From the NCBI RefSeq assembly GCF_014805625.2, contig NW_023998454.1:1255752-1319751 (forward strand): DNA of 64,000 bases, read 5' to 3'. How positions within the stretch are numbered: position 1 is the first letter of the stretch; every line of letters begins with the position of its first letter. This document shows positions 10,711-25,313 of the stretch, piece after piece. The position numbers were made by a program, and so were the translations under genes. Origin of the DNA: Glossina fuscipes (lineage: Eukaryota; Arthropoda; Insecta; Diptera; Glossinidae). The notes under the pieces are model-generated. The model had not been told where the DNA came from, ran no database searches, and worked only from the letters and a program-made list of their open reading frames with translations.

Positions 10711-13700
10711 CTGTAAATAGAAAGCACGAGAAGAACTCATTCGATTAGTTTTAATTTCATTTAAGGAAAGAAATTGCAAAATTAGAAGTGGAACTTAGTT
10801 TGTGGCAAGAACCCGGAGGTGCAACTTAATTTGTGGAGAGAGCCCGGAGTTGGAGCTTGACTTGTGGAAAAAACCCAGCAGTAAAATTTCAATTGAGGAA
10901 TATTTAAACTCTGAACATAAAATGCTTTCGCTTAAAATTGGCTTTTCACAAGCGTCTGAAAATGAAAAAATTTAAACTCTAGCATTTTTTAAATTATTTT
11001 GTATAAAGAAATCTTTTGGCTTTTAGATTGTAATGAATCTATGCTACGAGTTGTCTTCATTCGACAATTCACTGTGTGCTGTTAACGAAGAATGAATTGT
11101 TTCCGAATTTCAGAGAAGAGTGACCACTGAAGATAAAAAAGATACATAAGTATCGTAATCCTTATAAAAATAACTAATGTCATTGTGCAGGTTAAATAAA
11201 CATCATTCATAGAAGCTCGTTCACAACTCGTTCTAAACAAGGTTTTCTGGGCGCAATGAAATATGCGTTATTAAATTCCGAGCAGTGTATAGAGATGAGA
11301 TTTAAAAATTATATTACCAAAAAAGGGCGACTCATTCCTGGATTATTTAATAATACGCAAACGATAAAATGGACAAAGTACCTAGTAATAACGCTGAACT
11401 GCTAGGACTTTGGATAAGGCACCACTTTGGTAAACTTCCTTAAGCAATACTTTGTAACAGTTTTCTCGGTTTTTTTCGTCGTCTCCACTGAGCCGAAAAC
11501 TTAATAAAAATATATTGAAATAAATTCAACAAACGCCTCTGAATCGGGTTAAGTCTGTGCCTTCATCTGTCTGTTTAATAGATTTCCATGTGTTTTCTGC
11601 CTGCATAACGCAGATCGTAATTTCCGATATGCTCTGATTAAACTTGGTTTACTGAGCCCCACGGACGAACCTTATTCAAAATGGATTGGATCGAACTACT
11701 TCTACAACTATTTCTCACATAACGCGCAATCTTGAAGTCGCAAGCTGTTCACAACACTGTTTTTTTAAATGTTTATGTCGACTACTTTAGCGCACAGTAT
11801 AAGAGTGGTAATAACTGAATAAGTGGGAGTGCATGGTACATGCCTACCGCAAGCATTTCAACAGCTGCTGCGGGTAAAAAATGCAGACACAGTGAAGGAA
11901 AAGAGAGAACCGGCACGAGTGGTAGCTGTGATGCTGCCAATGTTGGTAACATAGCACATCTGCAAACTGAAAAGAGCTATTGTGACACAAAATGTGCTAC
12001 TCCATCTTATATCGTAACAATTTTCTCGAATTATGAGGTTATAAGTAGGATAGTCGCAAAAATTTTCCGGTAGAATAGATATTCAATGGGTTTTGTCCTT
12101 GTAGCAAAACATAGGGTTAGTGCATCCAATTATATGAAAATATCTCGAAAATATCTATCTGAAGTCACATATCTCTACATTGGAAGGACACAGGAAGAAA
12201 AAATCGAAAAGTATAATGAAGAGATCTACTTCGCTACGTCGTTGTGTTACCCACATTTGAAAACAAATTAAGGTAAAATATAAAAATTAAAAATATTGCA
12301 GCCGCGCGAGACCGAATGTTCAATGCTCTACACCACTTTGAATAATGTAATGTGCTACTATATAGCGATTTTTGAAGGATAACGTTAGATGAGGAGAGAT
12401 CGTAAGAATGACCCAAATTCATTTCAACAGGATTTATTTTTTGACCAAAACACATCATTGAGATCGTGAAATCTTAAAAGTTGGGTCCTATAGACTGAAC
12501 ATAAAAGTACATTGTCGAATATAAGAAAAAACCGATTGGTACAATAAAAAAGTGGATTTATCTTAGGTTCCTGTTCGTACCAACTTAATATATCGTGTAA
12601 GGGAAGCACTTTAGGATATAAAATTTTACGAAAGCAGCAAGTTATCTTTGGTGTCATCACCACTTTTCTTGCAAGGATATCATGTATATATTCAATATTT
12701 ATATAATTTTATTTATAAAACATTTCACAATGATTACCACGTTTAACTGTGAGTCACAATAAGATAGTTAAGAGATTGGCAGAAGACATAACGGACCGTC
12801 AAGAAAAAAACTGAAGTCTATTGCTTACAATAAAAAAAATTACTTAAGAGATTTTATTTGCTCGAAAAAGAAAAAAAATATATAAAGAATGTGCGCCAAG
12901 TCAGGAAGATAACTTTGCTCCCGATGTTCAGTGTTCGTCAGATCGTTTAAATTAATGCATTCCTTAAGTTATTTGTTTAAATTTTGTACAGTTTGAAATT
13001 TCAAACGTTTTAAGAAGTGTTCTCTATTTCGTAATAATTACATCATCCAAAAATTATGCCAGCAAAGGCAACGAAGAGAAGTAACAACAAACACTTGTTG
13101 CTACCAGAAAAGTTGACTTGCCTTGACATTCGCTAATGATTATAAATTTTCAAGAACTGTTTTCTCTTTCCTTCGTTCCAATTTCTTCTTGTTTTAATTT
13201 TACTTTTTTAAAATTAGCTTGTTTCTTATTCTGATCATCTTAAAGTCTATGTGACACTAATACTCATAAAATATTAACTTTAAGGCAAATATATTTACAA
13301 ACACGTGCGCTCTCAAAATACATATGCTTCATGTTTCCTTCCTTTTTTGTTTTCTGCAACACCCTCCGGTGACATAAATAAAGCCCTGCTGCACTGACTT
13401 ATAATTTATCTGTCAGTTTAGAAAAGCTCAGTCTTTTTCTTTTCCTCTGCTCAAGATATGCAAACATAATAAAAATTTAAATGTGCCAAGATGTGTACTT
13501 CACAAAAAGAAAGAAAGTGACTTGACATGAAAAATTATAACAGTCTATGCTTAGTTCTTGCGCGTAAATGTACCCTAAAAGGTAACGTATAGCATAGAAT
13601 AAATGTTAAAGTGTGACTGACTGACAAAGACGTGGGATAATGACATGTAAAGACAATATTAAAATATACTACAAGAGGCAAATTGTTTCACAAATATTAC

Positions 13701-16700
13701 ATAACTTAAGGCAAGCAATTTAAGGTAACGTAGTCCAATTCTATTTAAAAAAATCAAATATTAATTAATCAGCAGGAACTTAAATTGTTTTTATTTGAAA
13801 TTGTCCCGATTTTTAAATACATTCTGTTAAACTTTGCGATATTTTCTGTTTCTGTTTTTGTAAATTTCCACAATTGTACGCAATAAGAAAGAATGATTTG
13901 CTTATAAGTATTTGTGCGTTGGATATGAAAAGTAAAAATGGTTGAATTCCCATGAAAAAAAAACTTGTGTGCTCCACATAAGAAATAACGTTCAGTTTTT
14001 CATTGCTGTCAGATATGTTCGCTTAACGCCTTTTACTAGAATTTGATCTACGTAATCTTTAAGCAGCAGCTGATCACCATCACATCGTGATCATGTATTT
14101 GAGAGAGAAGAAGAAGAGAAATCCCCTTTTTGCAGCTAGACGGGTTCCCGTTCTTCGCATAATCCTTTGTTGCATGCAGTAAATACAAATGTACGAGAGT
14201 AAAAGAGTAGAAGATAGTTTTGGGAGTAATGGTTAACAAAATGACTTAATTGCGGATGAATCTTTTTGTACTTCACAAAGAGAAGTAGCCACGTTTCTAC
14301 CACAGGAAGTATTTATGATTCCAATTTATTATTTAAAGCTTCGAGTAGAAAATAATTCGTTTTAAGCGCTGTGTAGAAAATTACCCGACAGATATATGGT
14401 GCACCCTTTTCATTGCTTAATGATGCAGTATTAACAATTTATTCATTTATACCTTACTATTGAAGGATATTTTGACGAAGGTCACGAACAATCTCTTCGC
14501 AAAATTAAAATCCTGAGATCACAGCTTAATAAATACTAGTACATATCTAGCTTGATTAATATAGAAGTCGATATGTAAATTAAAATGAAGTTTGTTATCG
14601 AACAACACCCCAAGATCGAGAAAGGCATTGACCTTCGCTAACATATTCAGATGTCAGAAGACTTCTTCTTCGACCACTTACTTAAGTTTACTTGTAAACA
14701 GCTTAGAGGGCAATGCTTAAATTACATTACATCATAATAATTTCCGCAATTAAACACAGATACCAATCTACTTCTCTGCTACCAGGCCTACTGGCCAGAA
14801 CGAGGGTACGGCTGAAATACAAAAAATTCGAACATGAGCAAATGTAAGGCTACGGCAAGTTCTCCAATACAGCTTTTTCATTTAGTACATATAAATACCA
14901 CGGGCTGTAATAAATAATCGGGCTTAAAGGGATTTAAGGAATCCTATTAAATAAAATTTAAACTTAATCCAGTGCCGTTATTAAATTGAAATCATTTCTG
15001 TTATAATTTGTAAATATACTGCAATGAGTTACGTTTACCTAGGTTCTTAAGTGTGTTTATGTGTAACAAGTTCACAAAAAATTTGATTCAGGCTGCAGTG
15101 TCTGTTTGCGCTTATACATATGTAGTAAAGTGACCGTCCGGTGTTCTTTTCTCATTGCTAAGGAATTCATCTTACATATGAGTGAAGAAAAAAAAAACAT
15201 CGAAAACTTCAAATTTTTTAACGGCAGGAAATTAGCTAAAATGGTAGCTAAAATAAAATTTAGGAAGATTTTCGTCCATCTAAAAAGAGTAGATATCACC
15301 TATTGTGCGTATTCTCTTTCTACATAAAAATTCTGGTCACCTTAATTCAAATGTGATTGCATGAAACTTTCATTATCATAAAAAAAGCGGTTAAACATAT
15401 ACGTTAACATTTTTCCTTACATGACATGAAGTTCGTTTTTATGTTTACAACTCGAAAGTCGGGTGTGCTGAGCGTTTCGTACTGTTCGTCAACCACAAGA
15501 AATCAATTAGGGTCACGCCATAAAGCTTGAGAGGGGTTTTGAGAAAAATATGTGCATTCTTCTTGTCTGTTTGTTTATCCATTAGTTGTTTGACACGCAG
15601 CAATCATAAAAGTTGTGCTCCTTTCATGGACCGAACTTCAAAATTAATTAGAGATGCTGATAAATGCCGGCACAAGGGGTGAAAGATTGTAATCACTTTG
15701 GAAAAAATTCTGATGGCTAACGTCTTCTGTCTACATTGTAGGTTTCAATCGGCCACCTGGGCAGTGACATACGATTAACCAAACACTGAACGTCTATCAT
15801 ATAATTTTTCATATTTGTCGCATTGTTGGGCATTCAAGATTCGTGCTAAGGCGGATATATCTTTCTTACTTAATGTATTTTCCATTAATATCATTTTTAT
15901 TACAATTCTTTTTTATAGACAGCGAATGTGTTGGCATCTAATTAGCATACATTGAAATGCAGGCAACATTGATTATTGACTAGATTGGAGCGGAGTGTTT
16001 TATTTCTTTTTTTTTTTTTTTTTTTTGCTTTCGTTTTTTCAATAGCATTAACCATACATACATAAAGGCTGATTCCGAATCTAAGGTACATGGCATAGAT
16101 ACGGTAACATATATACATGCATATGATATATAGTATTATCGTTTTTGTATTAATGTAAAGATTATGTTAATTAGAGTGGCAGCAAAATAAATTTAAAAAT
16201 AAATAAATCATTAAAATATTTAGTTGTGCCAAAAGAAGAAAAAAAAAAAAAATATTAAATTAAAATAAAATATAATATAATATGGTTACTTTTAATTATG
16301 GTTTATCATCAGATGGTTTTTTATAAAAAAACTCCCAGGAAAAAAATTATTATTAATAAACTCTACAGAGAATAATTAAAGTAATTATGTTGAAACAACC
16401 GACAACTACAACAAACTGTAACTGATTTTTAATAATAGCAATTTTCCTACGTATTTAATATATTTGTTCTTAACTACAAAAAAAAGGAATTCACAAATAC
16501 ACACATTAATGAAATTCGTTTACCTGCCGTTATATCTATCAAAGCGAATGAAATGAATTTCATATATTTACCTACGTATGCACGTGCTTGTATATATGTA
16601 TGTGTGTATGTCTTTTTGAACATTTTGCATGTATTAATAATTAAGTCAATGATTTACTGAATTGCTTATAGCGTGGGAGCCGCTTAATGCGTTCATTTCA

Positions 16701-17479
16701 TTTCATTTTATTTCATTTCATATTATTTCGAGTTTTTTCCTTTTTTAACGTATTTAACTATAAGCTCAGGCATATATGTGTACGTATTTTTTCATTATTT
16801 AATTTTTATTGTATGTTTTTAAGTAAAGAGTATTTCATTTCTTTTTACTTTCATGAAATTTCAAGAGACTATTAAATCAATATCGTCTTCCTCTACCACA
16901 GAAGATATATTAAATTTGCGAATTAAATGAATGAATGTATGCAGAAGCATGGCAACCATATACATGTCTGATAAGTGCACATATTGAAATGTATATAATG
17001 ATAATGTAAGTGTCTGCCTGTTGACGTCATTAGCAGTTTAAATTTGCTGTTCAGTCGTTTTATTTAAATGTTAAGTGGCCGGGATGCAGCATTTCTAATT
17101 TCTCAAAGCCATGTACGTATCAGTACGAAAACCTTATGAAGTCGGTAGGTTGGCTTAAACTTTGTCACAAAACGGTTAATGAGTGCCTTATTATAGCAAA
17201 TATGCCATAAACAAACGCTAGAGTGCCATCAATGTAACGTTTCCCTGATACAGCACAAATTTGACCAAGCGATTTGAAATATTTAAATTCAACTATAGAC
17301 TAAAAGTAAAATACGACTTGACTTCAAAAGAAATAAGAGAAAGGCGGACGGTTTTATCAAGTAAATCTGTTATGTGCGAACATTTAAACATTCGGTTTAA
17401 ATAAAAGAAAAGATTTTGATTTCGTTACATTTGCTTCGATATCTAAAAGTTTGTATATCCTAAATCGTTTATGATACAG
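10711..17479 (-). other. intron 2, 3' part, no feature beyond simple sequence
   Basis: Intronic DNA of the minus-strand gene. Contains many short A/T runs, including a 20-base T run at 16007-16026 and a TTTCATTTCATTTTA-type tract at about 16693-16725. Open frames such as 11840-12073 are isolated and unrecognisable. No nested gene is supported. Confidence 0.55.
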
Positions 17480-17935
17480 AGTATATTAAGTTTGTGCGAA
17501 TGTATCTGTTGCATTTCAAAAATTTGAGACAGACTCGTCTTTTGTTACACCGATCGATTCAGCATCACTTTCTAATTAAATTTAAGCTTGCTTGCCGGTT
17601 TGTCTGCCAGTCAGCTTATGCCTTGGTCTAATTCTGTCTCTCTATCCATCCGATGTTTGAATCCCCTTGCATACAACCACTCCTACAAGTTCAAATATTT
17701 AATGGTCAGAATTGATCTATAGTAACAATTTGGCATACACATGAACTCTTTCAACGAAGGACAATGAGAATTTAATTTTTCATCCCGTGAGGGAACTCTC
17801 GCAAAAAAAACCTGCGTATAAATAATTTTTAATATTTTCTCAGAAAGATAAATGAAGAAAATTATACTAAGCGTATTGTTGTGGGCTATTTAATAGTTGG
17901 CGTCGTCCGGCTTTAGTGTTTTTACTTGTTTTTTC
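17480..17935 (+). repeat. dispersed repeat, module A copy with terminal motif
   Basis: Shares with 4880-5190 the ordered landmarks GTATATTAAGTTTGTGCG (about 17481-17498), GAGACAGACT (17525-17534), and GATCGATTCAGCATCACTTTCT (about 17552-17573). Phrases resembling repeated GTCTGCC/GTCTG follow. About 300 bases later a degraded TCCGGCTTTAGTGTTTTTACTTG stretch (17907-17929) resembles the end of the copy near 50265. The copy is strongly diverged and not coding. It is inserted in intron 2. Confidence 0.6.
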
Positions 17936-19067
17936 TTCCCTCCTTAAAACTACACTTAAGTGACTTTAATAGCATAAGTAATTGAAAATTAACATTTATC
18001 TGGACGTGTTCAACAACATTTACACTTTGTTCTTTCGAAATATGTCTTTGGATGAAATTTGAACCAACACTAATTAAAGTGAGTAAACAAACCGCAACCC
18101 CTTTCACGTCAATTGTAAAGGAGTTGCTCCGCCTGTTTTGTAGCTTTGATAAGTAGGCAATCATTTGTGCGTTGGAGTTACTTTACTTTACTGTTTACAT
18201 CTTAATACATGCCCACGCTACTTATACATATATATATATGTATATCAAAATTAAATTGCAACTTCGAAGCAATTGTTTTGAAAACACCATTCGTTTGCTT
18301 AGCTCTAATAGTTCAGCTTTAGCGAATACGCGCATGGGCAGATTCAGCTCTTCCTTTTTTTTTCTTTTATAATATATATTATGAAAAGAATCTATTAGAT
18401 TTGTTATATTGCACGAAACACTTAGAAAAATACATCATATCAGCGTAATTAAAAAAAAAAATTGCCTAAGCTTTTTTCAAAATTGTCCAACTTTTGTTGA
18501 TTGTGGTTTTCAAATTGAACATATTAGCCGTTCTTTTCAATACCCAATTATTTTGTGAAAATATCTACCCATATCATTTCGTCGAATACTATTACAATCT
18601 TTAACTTATTATGCATTCCTTTATCGACGTACCTAAGCAAATTTTGGAGTGTATTCAACGAACTAAGTCGCAAAATTTAATGCAAAGTCGCTTTTTTCTA
18701 TTATTTCTACGAATCCAAAAATAAACGGATAGACGGACTACTGCAACTGAATCTAATTAAAATCTTGTTTCAATAAGGATTGCACAGAAACAGGGGTTTC
18801 ACTGATAGATATGTCGACGGCCTACAGACAAGGTGGCATAACATATCACTCGCTTCGGTGATTGGCACGACAATAACCATTTTGTTTCGTTCAATTAACG
18901 CAGACCCTATAAAAAGCGATTGCTAGACAACGATAACAACAAATAATTATGCTTCAGTTGAAAATCGCTTCGGTTTGAAAATGAAGCAGAATTCTGAAAA
19001 AATGTCCTATGTTTTTTATTTATTCGTATCTGCCTGCTATATACATTCAACCGAATTGAGCGACTTT
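17936..19067. other. intron 2 interior, nothing recognised
   Basis: A+T-rich intronic DNA with a short TATATA tract at about 18227-18243. I see no supportable gene, RNA or element. Confidence 0.5.
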
Positions 19068-19345
19068 TTTATACGCGCCATCAAAAGACGGTGCGTTTGC
19101 TGGTATTGTCAAAATGTTTGCAACATCCAAAAGGAAGCTGCAGAAATCGTATAAAGTAAAGGTATTCTTGGTTAGAAATTCTGAATCGATTAAGCCATGT
19201 CTATGTGATGTGTGCTATTGAAGCTCTTTTGATCGCAAAAATGACGTTATCGACTTGAAATTTTGAAGTTTCCGTACGCAGGTTGGTATTGAAAATGGCC
19301 GCATTTGTCCATTTCATTGCCATTGTGCATTTGTTTGCGGAGCAC
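19068..19345 (+). repeat. dispersed repeat, module B copy
   Basis: Begins with TTTATACGCGCCATCAAAAGACGG and continues with TTGTCAAAATGTTTGCAACATC, then TATTCTTGGTTAGAAATTCTGAATCGATTAAGCCATGTC and TATTGAAAATGG-type blocks; only fragments are quoted here. The same blocks in the same order occur at 52590-52870 on the plus strand and, inverted, at 59480-59790. The copy is diverged and lies inside intron 2. Confidence 0.65.
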
Positions 19346-22300
19346 AAATCCGCTGTAAAGCGTAAATTGAATGCAATCTCGTTTCTCTAAGCAAAATGAT
19401 TTGTGGGCTTTTGCGCGTTATTCAAAAATTATAAACGATAGAATGCTGAAATTTCCTACATTTTCTATACTAATTACAAGCGATTAAATTTTTTTCTTTT
19501 ACTATTCTGAACTTTTATGCCTATTAAATAAGCCGATAGCCTTAGATGTTAGCGGTTTAAGACTCTAGCCTTAGAATTTATTCCTCTGGCTAAATTAATA
19601 ATAATAATAGTACGTTTAAAAAACGTAGGACAAACAAATCAAAATGTTTGCAATTATTTTGCTCATTGCCCAAGTAAAGATATATTATCTGCGTTAATTC
19701 TTGTCCTAAGAATACGAACGCCGGGTATGAAGTAAACGGACTTGGAAGCTAGAATACAACAAGCTAAGTGTATTAATTCTAAATGGAGGACGGCATGACG
19801 TAGGATTATCAAATGAAAGCACTTTAAGGATAGAATGCGAAGCTAAGTATATTCACTATTAACTAGTTATGGTGGACGTTTACTACAAAAAATTTTTGTG
19901 AAATTGTGAAAATGACGCGCTTAAGATTTTAACGGTGATGGGGGTGTTCTAGCCGAATATAACTGTTTAGTTTCTTTAAGGCCAAAGCTACGATATTCTA
20001 TAATAAGGAGAACGTCGATCAGAAGGATAAGAAACTATATACATACACATGCTACAACGTGTGGTTCACCGCTCTGACATTCTAATCCGCGAACATCAAG
20101 TCGGCCGTCGCGAGTTGTATTACCTTGGCTGCGCGCTAGCCCGAGGCCAAATTCCTTGTGTTTTGATAAAGCTTTTTATTAAAGTAATCAGATTGCGAAT
20201 GATTTCCTGGTTTTCGCTCTTGAAATTTTGATGTTCACATTCCATATAACGACAACGTTTTATATAACGGCATCAACATTTTAGAGTATAAAATTTTAGA
20301 AACGGAATTTGCGCCTGTGAACTGCAAACGGAAGAAAATCGAGCCTTTTTTAAAGAGGTTAATGACGGGCAAGGTAAATCGGTTACTCACTGCAATACTG
20401 TGCCCAAAATTCGCAGCTTAAAACGGATAAAACTACACAAACTGTGACAAAGTCCGGACTAATTTGACTTACGATAATGCCTTCCGTATTTATTGAAGGC
20501 TGCTCTAAGAGTCCAGATGATAGATTAAATTTTTTGCTCTCAAAAACTAGTCCAACCGAAATGTAATTAAAGTAAAGCGTTCAAAATATGTGAACAGGAA
20601 AGATGTTGTCCCTTTTTACAACCAGGTCAGACCACAACCTTGTTCTGGAGCTCGACAATAATTGATAGAACTTAGTTGCGAATTTCCAATATACTTAAAG
20701 ATGTAAAGCGTACTTGGAAAGAGGACTTTGAAGATGACTTGGTTCAGTGACGACATAATGAATTTACAAGAAAAATAGCAAACCTTTGCAAGTTAAAATG
20801 GCAAAATATTGAGGTAAATGATATTATTTTATAATATAAGAACGGCTGTTGTAAAGATTTCTAAGGCAGTCAGTTGTGGCGCTGTCTACCGGCCTATCAA
20901 AACTGTGCAATAGATTTATGAAGAGTCTAAAGTTCGCATTAACTCTATTCGTGTGGTTGGCTCTTTTTCTGCTTACGTGCGTCTCTCAAAACCTTTTTTA
21001 ATAACATGACTCAGTTGTTTATGTCATATGGATCTCTCTGGATACTTTATTTAAGTTTCCTCTTTATAACGGGTTTAGAGTAGATGAAAAGTTTGAATAA
21101 ATCGATCCATCAGTTTCGCGATAGATAACAAATAGATGGCAGTAGTCCCGTCATGTTGTTTGCATAGCGGGATTACATCATTACATGTTGCCTGTGAACA
21201 ATTCGGTAAAAGCTTGTCCCTAAGTTATTCGTGATTCAAAGCGCATGCGCGATGCGCTATTGTGGAAAGTATGTGAGTTGTTCAAATATCTAAATATGTT
21301 TCATTATCACGATTAATCTCGGAGATGTCTTGTCTTCTCCGTTGATGTGGGACATTGATATCCGCTAATACCACAGTTCACACAATCTCTGCAAATTCAC
21401 AAGATCTCTGCCAAACTAAAATGAAAGTAAGTTGATCTGTTTAGTGTACTTAAATTAACACTTGTCGTTAGAAATAGGGTTTGTTATAAAAGAAAGTTCG
21501 ATATTGGGATTGTAGTGAACTTTTCAATTAAATGAACCTGTACTACATCATTATGTGGAGAATAAGACGTCTACGGCGCAACCAGCGGTTCACTACATCA
21601 CAGTTTGTATCAAGCAATTCTCTTAAGATGGGAGATCCATTTTTCTATTGCATGCTATGCTTAGGATAAAGACTAGGTATAATGCAATCCTTTTTTTTTC
21701 ATTTTAGGAGAGTGTAATTAATTTTCTCACTTTTCCTAATATTAATTACTTAAGTAGGTGATCTATTTAAAAGCTTTCCCTTTATTAAGTATTACCCTTT
21801 TGACATTGCGCTCACTTTTTTCGCTTGCGCTGCAGTATCGTCAGCTCAGCACTGAACAGTTGTTGCTTTCATGAGATTTTTAAGATGTTTTGCGTATGAA
21901 AAACTGCCTAGAACAAAGCGCATCATCTGACCTTCGCTGAAGTTCTTTGCTGGCAATGCTGCGTTCCCACGGACCACACACGAGCATATAAAATCAAAAA
22001 AGCCCGCAATGCAATGAAACTTTTATATATAAACAGTTTAAGATGCTAAACTGAACAAATGCAATAATAATAATAGAAATTTTATTTATTTTTTCTTATT
22101 TACATTTTTTGTCTTTTTCCTTAAAATTCAGTTGCATGGCATCCTTTATTACTTTTGTTTACGTTTTTAAGGACAACCATTGTATTTGATGTTTTTTTGT
22201 TTTGCTTCTTTTCTTTTTTCTTTCACCTACATAGATGGAAAACAATTCAAATCATTTACATATGAATACAATGCAATAGAAATGCAAGCTTTTGTTATTC

Positions 22301-25271
22301 CTGTTGTTGTTGCTGCTGCCTTAGTACATTATATCGAAGCACCGAGATATGAGATTTTATTTCATTTTTCACTTCAGTTATATGCGTCAGAGATCGTGTA
22401 AAGTACTTACATTTCCCTATTTTAGTTGTTGTTTGGTGATCGTCTTGACTTAACACGATTTGTGGACATAAATATAATGTAATACATAATTTTTTCATGA
22501 TTTGAACAAGCTTTAACATGGTTAAAATAGATTTGTAATTTAACTTCCAACCATCAATCTTTACTGTCTTGAGTTTTTTTTTCTTTTTTATCCTTCCTTC
22601 CTTCCTAACTCGTTAAACATCCTACCTCATAAAAATCAATGGGCAATCTTAACACTTGGCATTTATCTCCTTAGCTGAAATGTGCGCAATGGTCAAAAGT
22701 TGATAAAACTAAAAGTTCTTAAATGATATCCTTAATAAATTGTTATTAATAGAAGGTATGGATGCAATTGCTTCTTAGACTTAGGGCAAAGACTCCTTAG
22801 GACTTCTAGGTTTATTCCGATCAACCAAAAAAAAAAAATTTTTATTGCAGGGGTGATGCGAGAACAAAATTCGTCTGCAGTCGCACATAACTTTCGTGCT
22901 TGTTTTATATTCTCTTCTGTTTTGCTCGGTGCATGTGGTAGGTCTTTTTTTTTTCAGTCTTTGTTATATTTTGTTTGGCATCTTTTACAGAAAAAAAAAA
23001 AAAAAAAAAAACACGAACAGCATTTTAATAAAAAATTTTATACAATGACAGATAACGAAAGTCTATTGTGTTTTTTGAGCAAAGCGAAGAGGATCCTTGT
23101 GCCGGTACACAAGGATTAAAAGAGAGAAAATTAACTTTGCCTTTCATATGTAACATTTGGAAGCATACTTGAATAACTTGATAAAACAAAGGCTAGGCTT
23201 TGTAGTTCACCGGGCTGCGTACATCTGCTTGTGTTTTGATTTTTGTCGGTCAGCTAACCAGTAGCGTCTGCTGACACTTAATCATGTACAAATATTATTA
23301 GTGCTAAGCAGGACATAGTTTGCTTTTTTAAGCCCATTGCTGAATGCATTTGGGTGGTAGCCTCTTGAAAACGACGACAAAACCTACTAAGCTCTGCACA
23401 TGCTTCTTCGTCACAAGTTTTTCGAGTAAGCTCCACCCCGCCAAGCCTAGAACGTTGTTCCAGATAGTCCCAAAGATATGGATGAAAAATTACAAATTAC
23501 CGCATATATTCCTAACAGTTGATCAAGAGTCTCGCTTAGAAATAGATTTCCGGATGTCCGCATGAAAACACCTTAGATTACTTCATATTTTGTAATATAC
23601 TTTAAGTGTCTATATAAATTGAAACGGTCTCGTTTTCTCGACCTTTGCTATAAAATAGTTGTTAATGGCTTTCCTTATTTAAAATCATATGGGACAAATT
23701 GAACATGACAATAGATACGATCTCACATTTATTCCGGACTAGTAGCCATACTCGTAGCCATAATCTTTGTGACGGATATCCAAAATTCGGTCGAAAGCTG
23801 GTACAAAGTATCTTTCTTGTTTTTTTAAATAATAAATGTTTGTTTAGGATTGTTTTCCTTTTTTGCAAAAGTAGAGAACCTACAGTTACATTAAATGTTG
23901 TTTGAAAAATTTTAAAAATTTATTGCAATATACATATATAATATATTATGTGTAATATGTGCATACAACATGAAAATCATACCGCAAAGTCACGTAAAGT
24001 CATATAAAGCCATTGTATTTTTATTTTTTTTCGTTTTAATCCCAAAAAAAGAAAAAACAGACCTGCGGTTATCATGAAAAATAAATAAAAAAATTGGAAT
24101 TAATCTTTTAAAACTTAATAATAAATTTTTTATTACGATTCACAGAAAAAATAAACAATGAAATTCAAATTCAAATATTACTAGAAACTAGGTTGTGTCC
24201 ATAGAACATTTCATTATATTTGCATAAAAAGTTGCGAACATGCAATATTTTCCATGCGTTTATTGAGCAGCAGCAAACAAAAACAATTAAAGATAATGGA
24301 GATGACAGCTTTCTTCATCGCACTATATTTTCAATAATTCGTTCTTCTCATCCTTTGTCTGATTGTAATTTCGAGGAAGATATCCGAAAACTGATTTTAG
24401 AAAAATGTTCCTTATCAATAACATTTTATCAGCAACGTTATACCTACAACTTCAATTGGCTGATCTAATTCCCTGCAGATTCGCGTGTTGCTAATATTAC
24501 ATTTTATGGTAATCGAAACTTGGATTGGGATGCAAAGCCTAATCTATGCAAAGTTACCTCAGCTGAATGAGGAGACTTTGAGTAACCAGCAAACATTCCA
24601 TGATGAACAAATTTCGATAAATTTAAAGTTGAAAAAAATAACAGTAAACGTGGCGACATGTTATAATATCAAGGGAAAGAAGATTAGCGATCCGATTATA
24701 AAAGCATTGCAAAGAGAAGCAATTCAAAGTAGGTTAATTCAGGTTTTTATACAATTCTTGGAACTCCCAAACAGCAAGTGACAGAACGAACAAATGCCAG
24801 GGAGAACAGTAAAATGGATCGGTGAAGAAAAATCAAAATATGAGTACTCAAGCGTTCACCGAAAACGGAACGATGACGAGCTGATTAGCAAACTAATGCT
24901 TAGGAGAATACATACGAAGAGGAACGAACATACGGCTGTACAAATCAATAGCTAGAGGAGTTTAAGCGCGTGCGAGGAAAGGATAATGTAACCGCCACAT
25001 TACATGTAAAGATTAAAATGATAATAATAATTCAATATATACGCATACCATTAAGAGTTTCCGATGAATGCCTTTAGGTTTACACACTTTGACGACTACA
25101 AACGCCGTAATTAATTTAACATACATTTTCTAGCGAGAGGTGAGAAAAAAAGATAATGCAAAAAATGTATTTAAAATGCATGTAATTTTTTAAAATCTGA
25201 ACAATGTTAAAGTTTAAGCACCGAAAACTAGGCCATAACTTCATGATATATATGTGCATACACATATATAC

Positions 25272-25313
<42 letters not shown>

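Noticed and set aside
24485..24952. Open frame of 98 codons that continues 56 codons past a single TGA
   Set aside because: I first suspected a pseudogene, but a rough estimate gives about one such one-stop run per window by chance, and no family is recognisable.
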